Assembly (NCBI RefSeq): GCF_000469585.1 | Contig: NZ_AWNK01000009.1 | Location: 1-64,000 of the forward strand | Source: Chrysiogenes arsenatis DSM 11915 | Lineage (GTDB): Bacteria > Chrysiogenota > Chrysiogenetes > Chrysiogenales > Chrysiogenaceae | DNA length: 64,000 nucleotides | Direction of reading: 5' to 3' | In this document: positions 62,614 through 64,000 of the stretch, piece after piece | Numbering within the stretch: the stretch's first letter is position 1 | How the letters are laid out: each line of letters begins with the position of its first letter | Notes under the pieces: generated by a model | What the model was told of the DNA's origin: nothing | Seen by the model: the letters and a program-made list of their open reading frames with translations, nothing else | Database searches by the model: none | Made by a program: the position numbers and the translations under genes

Positions 62614-63981
62614 TTAGTGAATCTCCTGCTTGATCAGCGCATAGAAGGCTCGCACACCGCTACCGGTAGCCCCTTTGCCTTCAAAATATTCTTTTTTGAC
62701 GTCCCATGCGGTGCCGGCTACGTCGAGGTGCATCCACCGTGTCCCTTCCGGAATGAATCGCTGCAAGAACAACCCTGCGGTAATCGTTCCGGCCTCTTTA
62801 CCGCCAACATTTTGCATGTCAGCATATTCGCTTTTGAGCTGTTCGTCATACTCGGCAAAGGCGGGCATTTGCCACAAGGCTTCGTGGTACTCAGCCGCGA
62901 GAGTACGCACGTGCTGCGCCATCTCGTCAGTATTACTGATCACACCAATAGCGTGGGAACCCAGTGCAACCACACACGCGCCGGTCAGTGTCGCAATGTC
63001 GACGACCATTGAAGGGCTAAACCGCTTAATGCCATAGGCTAAAGCGTCGCATAAAATTAAACGTCCTTCGGCATCTGTATTGATGACTTCAATCGTTTTT
63101 CCGTTATACGCGGTGACAATATCGCCGGGCTTGCTGGCGCGACCACCGGGCATATTTTCGGTAGCGGGGATAATCCCCACCACGTCGGCTTGTATGCCAG
63201 CTATCCCCATCGCTTTGAAGGTGCCAAGGACAGCGGCTCCGCCACACATATCGAATTTCATCTCTTCCATGCTGGCACTTGGTTTAATGGAAATACCACC
63301 CGTGTCGAATGTCAACCCTTTCCCAACCAAGAGAATTGGCGGCTTCGGTGTTGCCGAGGTATTGCGCAGCACGATAAGTTTTGCGGGTTGCTCGCTCCCT
63401 TTCGCGACCGAAACAAAGGCTCCCATGCCCATCGCTTCGATTTGCGCAAAGTCAAACACTTCCACCGCGAAACCATATTCTGCCGCCAGCGCTTCGGCTT
63501 GAGCGGCCAGATAGGTCGGTGTCGCAATATTGCCAGGGAGGTTTCCCAACTCGCGCGCATAGTTCATGCCACTCGCGATACTTTTCGCCTCCTGCACGGC
63601 ATCTTCAAAGCCAGCAATTGTGATCGTTTCGAGCACAATAACCGGACTTTCTGGGTCGGCGCTTTTGGTGGTGCGATAGGTGTACGATGCCAATAACGCT
63701 CCCAGCGCTACATCACGCGCTTGCGCGGCTTCCGTGACGGTTTCGAAAGTAAGTGCCGTGTAACGCGCATGGCGAGCACATTTCCACGCTACTGCGCCGG
63801 CGATCATGAAACGGTCGCTCCCTTTTTCGGCCACGCCAACGTACATAACAGCACGGCCGTCTTCAAGTGTCAGTAGGCTGGTTTTGGGTACCGCACGAAA
63901 GCCAAGTTGAGCCAACTGCTCTGCGTGAGCCAGCGATGCGAGCGATGACTTTGAAACTATCCGAACAATGGCATTTGACAT
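62614..63981 (-). CDS. pepA: Leucyl aminopeptidase (M17 family)
   Basis: The 455-residue cytosolic peptidase removes N-terminal residues from peptides. The C-terminal M17 catalytic domain has the zinc and substrate ligands in GKGLTFDTGGISIKPS, the MKFDMCGGAAV helix, the NTDAEGRL signature and the LTGACVVALGSHAIG segment. The N-terminal domain, about 1-140, is the variable regulatory part. TAAGGAG lies about seven bases before the ATG at the window edge, so the gene is complete. Its partner downstream is the degenerate GGDEF protein, a functional link that is not obvious. Confidence 0.96.
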   Translation of the reverse strand: MSNAIVRIVSKSSLASLAHAEQLAQLGFRAVPKTSLLTLEDGRAVMYVGVAEKGSDRFMIAGAVAWKCARHARYTALTFETVTEAAQARDVALGALLASYTYRTTKSADPESPVIVLETITIAGFEDAVQEAKSIASGMNYARELGNLPGNIATPTYLAAQAEALAAEYGFAVEVFDFAQIEAMGMGAFVSVAKGSEQPAKLIVLRNTSATPKPPILLVGKGLTFDTGGISIKPSASMEEMKFDMCGGAAVLGTFKAMGIAGIQADVVGIIPATENMPGGRASKPGDIVTAYNGKTIEVINTDAEGRLILCDALAYGIKRFSPSMVVDIATLTGACVVALGSHAIGVISNTDEMAQHVRTLAAEYHEALWQMPAFAEYDEQLKSEYADMQNVGGKEAGTITAGLFLQRFIPEGTRWMHLDVAGTAWDVKKEYFEGKGATGSGVRAFYALIKQEIH

Positions 63982-64000
63982 ATTTTACTCCTTAAAGGTG

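Noticed and set aside
1-64000. CRISPR arrays, insertion sequences, prophage or toxin-antitoxin modules
   Set aside because: Read through the window, I found no regularly spaced repeats, transposase, integrase, phage structural or toxin-antitoxin genes.

Overview
This window is a densely packed chromosomal segment of a Gram-negative bacterium. It holds about 41 protein genes and one tRNA, and no intergenic gap exceeds 240 bases. Lipoproteins, RlpA/SPOR, a beta-barrel-like outer-membrane protein and an AsmA-like protein show two membranes. HslUV, cobalamin-dependent MetH, a DUF342 (FapA-like) protein, HWRQPL-type and multi-domain hybrid kinases, and many c-di-GMP domain proteins suggest an environmental, probably motile lineage such as Chrysiogenetes/Deferribacteres or a delta/epsilon-proteobacterium. 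That placement is inference; no rRNA is present. GC content looks close to 50 % by eye. I saw no CRISPR array, insertion sequence, integrase or prophage gene.

Layout. 1-8.0 kb (mostly + strand): a truncated solute-binding domain gene and a Nudix hydrolase on the minus strand, then an RlpA-like lipoprotein, uracil permease, upp, an auxin-efflux-type carrier, serS and a Slt-type lytic transglycosylase. 8.0-14.4 kb: an IclR regulator ending in a clear terminator, a fused circularly permuted ATP-grasp/alpha-E protein coupled to a transglutaminase, then hslV-hslU. 14.5-23.1 kb: a sensory block of two large hybrid histidine kinases, an orphan PstS-like binding protein, an HWRQPL-type kinase and a 63-residue membrane protein. 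23.1-30.8 kb (minus strand): polysaccharide deacetylase, a thiolase-like protein lacking its nucleophilic cysteine, a GAF-GAF-degenerate GGDEF protein, and smc. 30.9-41.2 kb: a small secreted Pro/Tyr-rich protein, a Nif3-family protein, a DUF342 protein, a degenerate HD-GYP protein, an active-looking PAS-GGDEF cyclase, a TIGR03545-type protein and metH, closed by a strong bidirectional terminator. 41.2-48.2 kb: an operon of three unrecognised exported proteins, then RidA, a Tim44-domain protein, argC, an OB-fold lipoprotein and nadB.

48.4-60.8 kb is the standout region. It is a minus-strand, apparently single-operon biosynthetic cluster, in transcription order: SET-domain protein, type II thioesterase, Sfp-type phosphopantetheinyl transferase, outer-membrane protein, KamA-family radical SAM aminomutase homologue, beta-lactamase-fold lipoprotein, and a 2174-residue type I polyketide synthase (AT-ACP-KS-AT-DH-KR-ACP). 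Overlapping start/stop codons tie the genes together, and the 3' end of a tRNA-Ser(GCU) faces the cluster. The first AT has lost the arginine that binds malonyl carboxylates, so it probably loads a monocarboxylic starter. The KamA homologue keeps its cluster cysteines and the PLP lysine but has Arg where lysine 2,3-aminomutase has a substrate-binding Asp. A product built from a beta-amino acid or other unusual starter, then extended and processed to an enoyl chain, is a reasonable hypothesis. I do not recognise this gene combination as a characterised pathway.

The window ends with a receiver-like/degenerate GGDEF protein and the leucyl aminopeptidase gene pepA. Four proteins carry c-di-GMP domains; three have lost catalytic residues (two GGDEF, one HD-GYP) and only the PAS-GGDEF protein looks intact.
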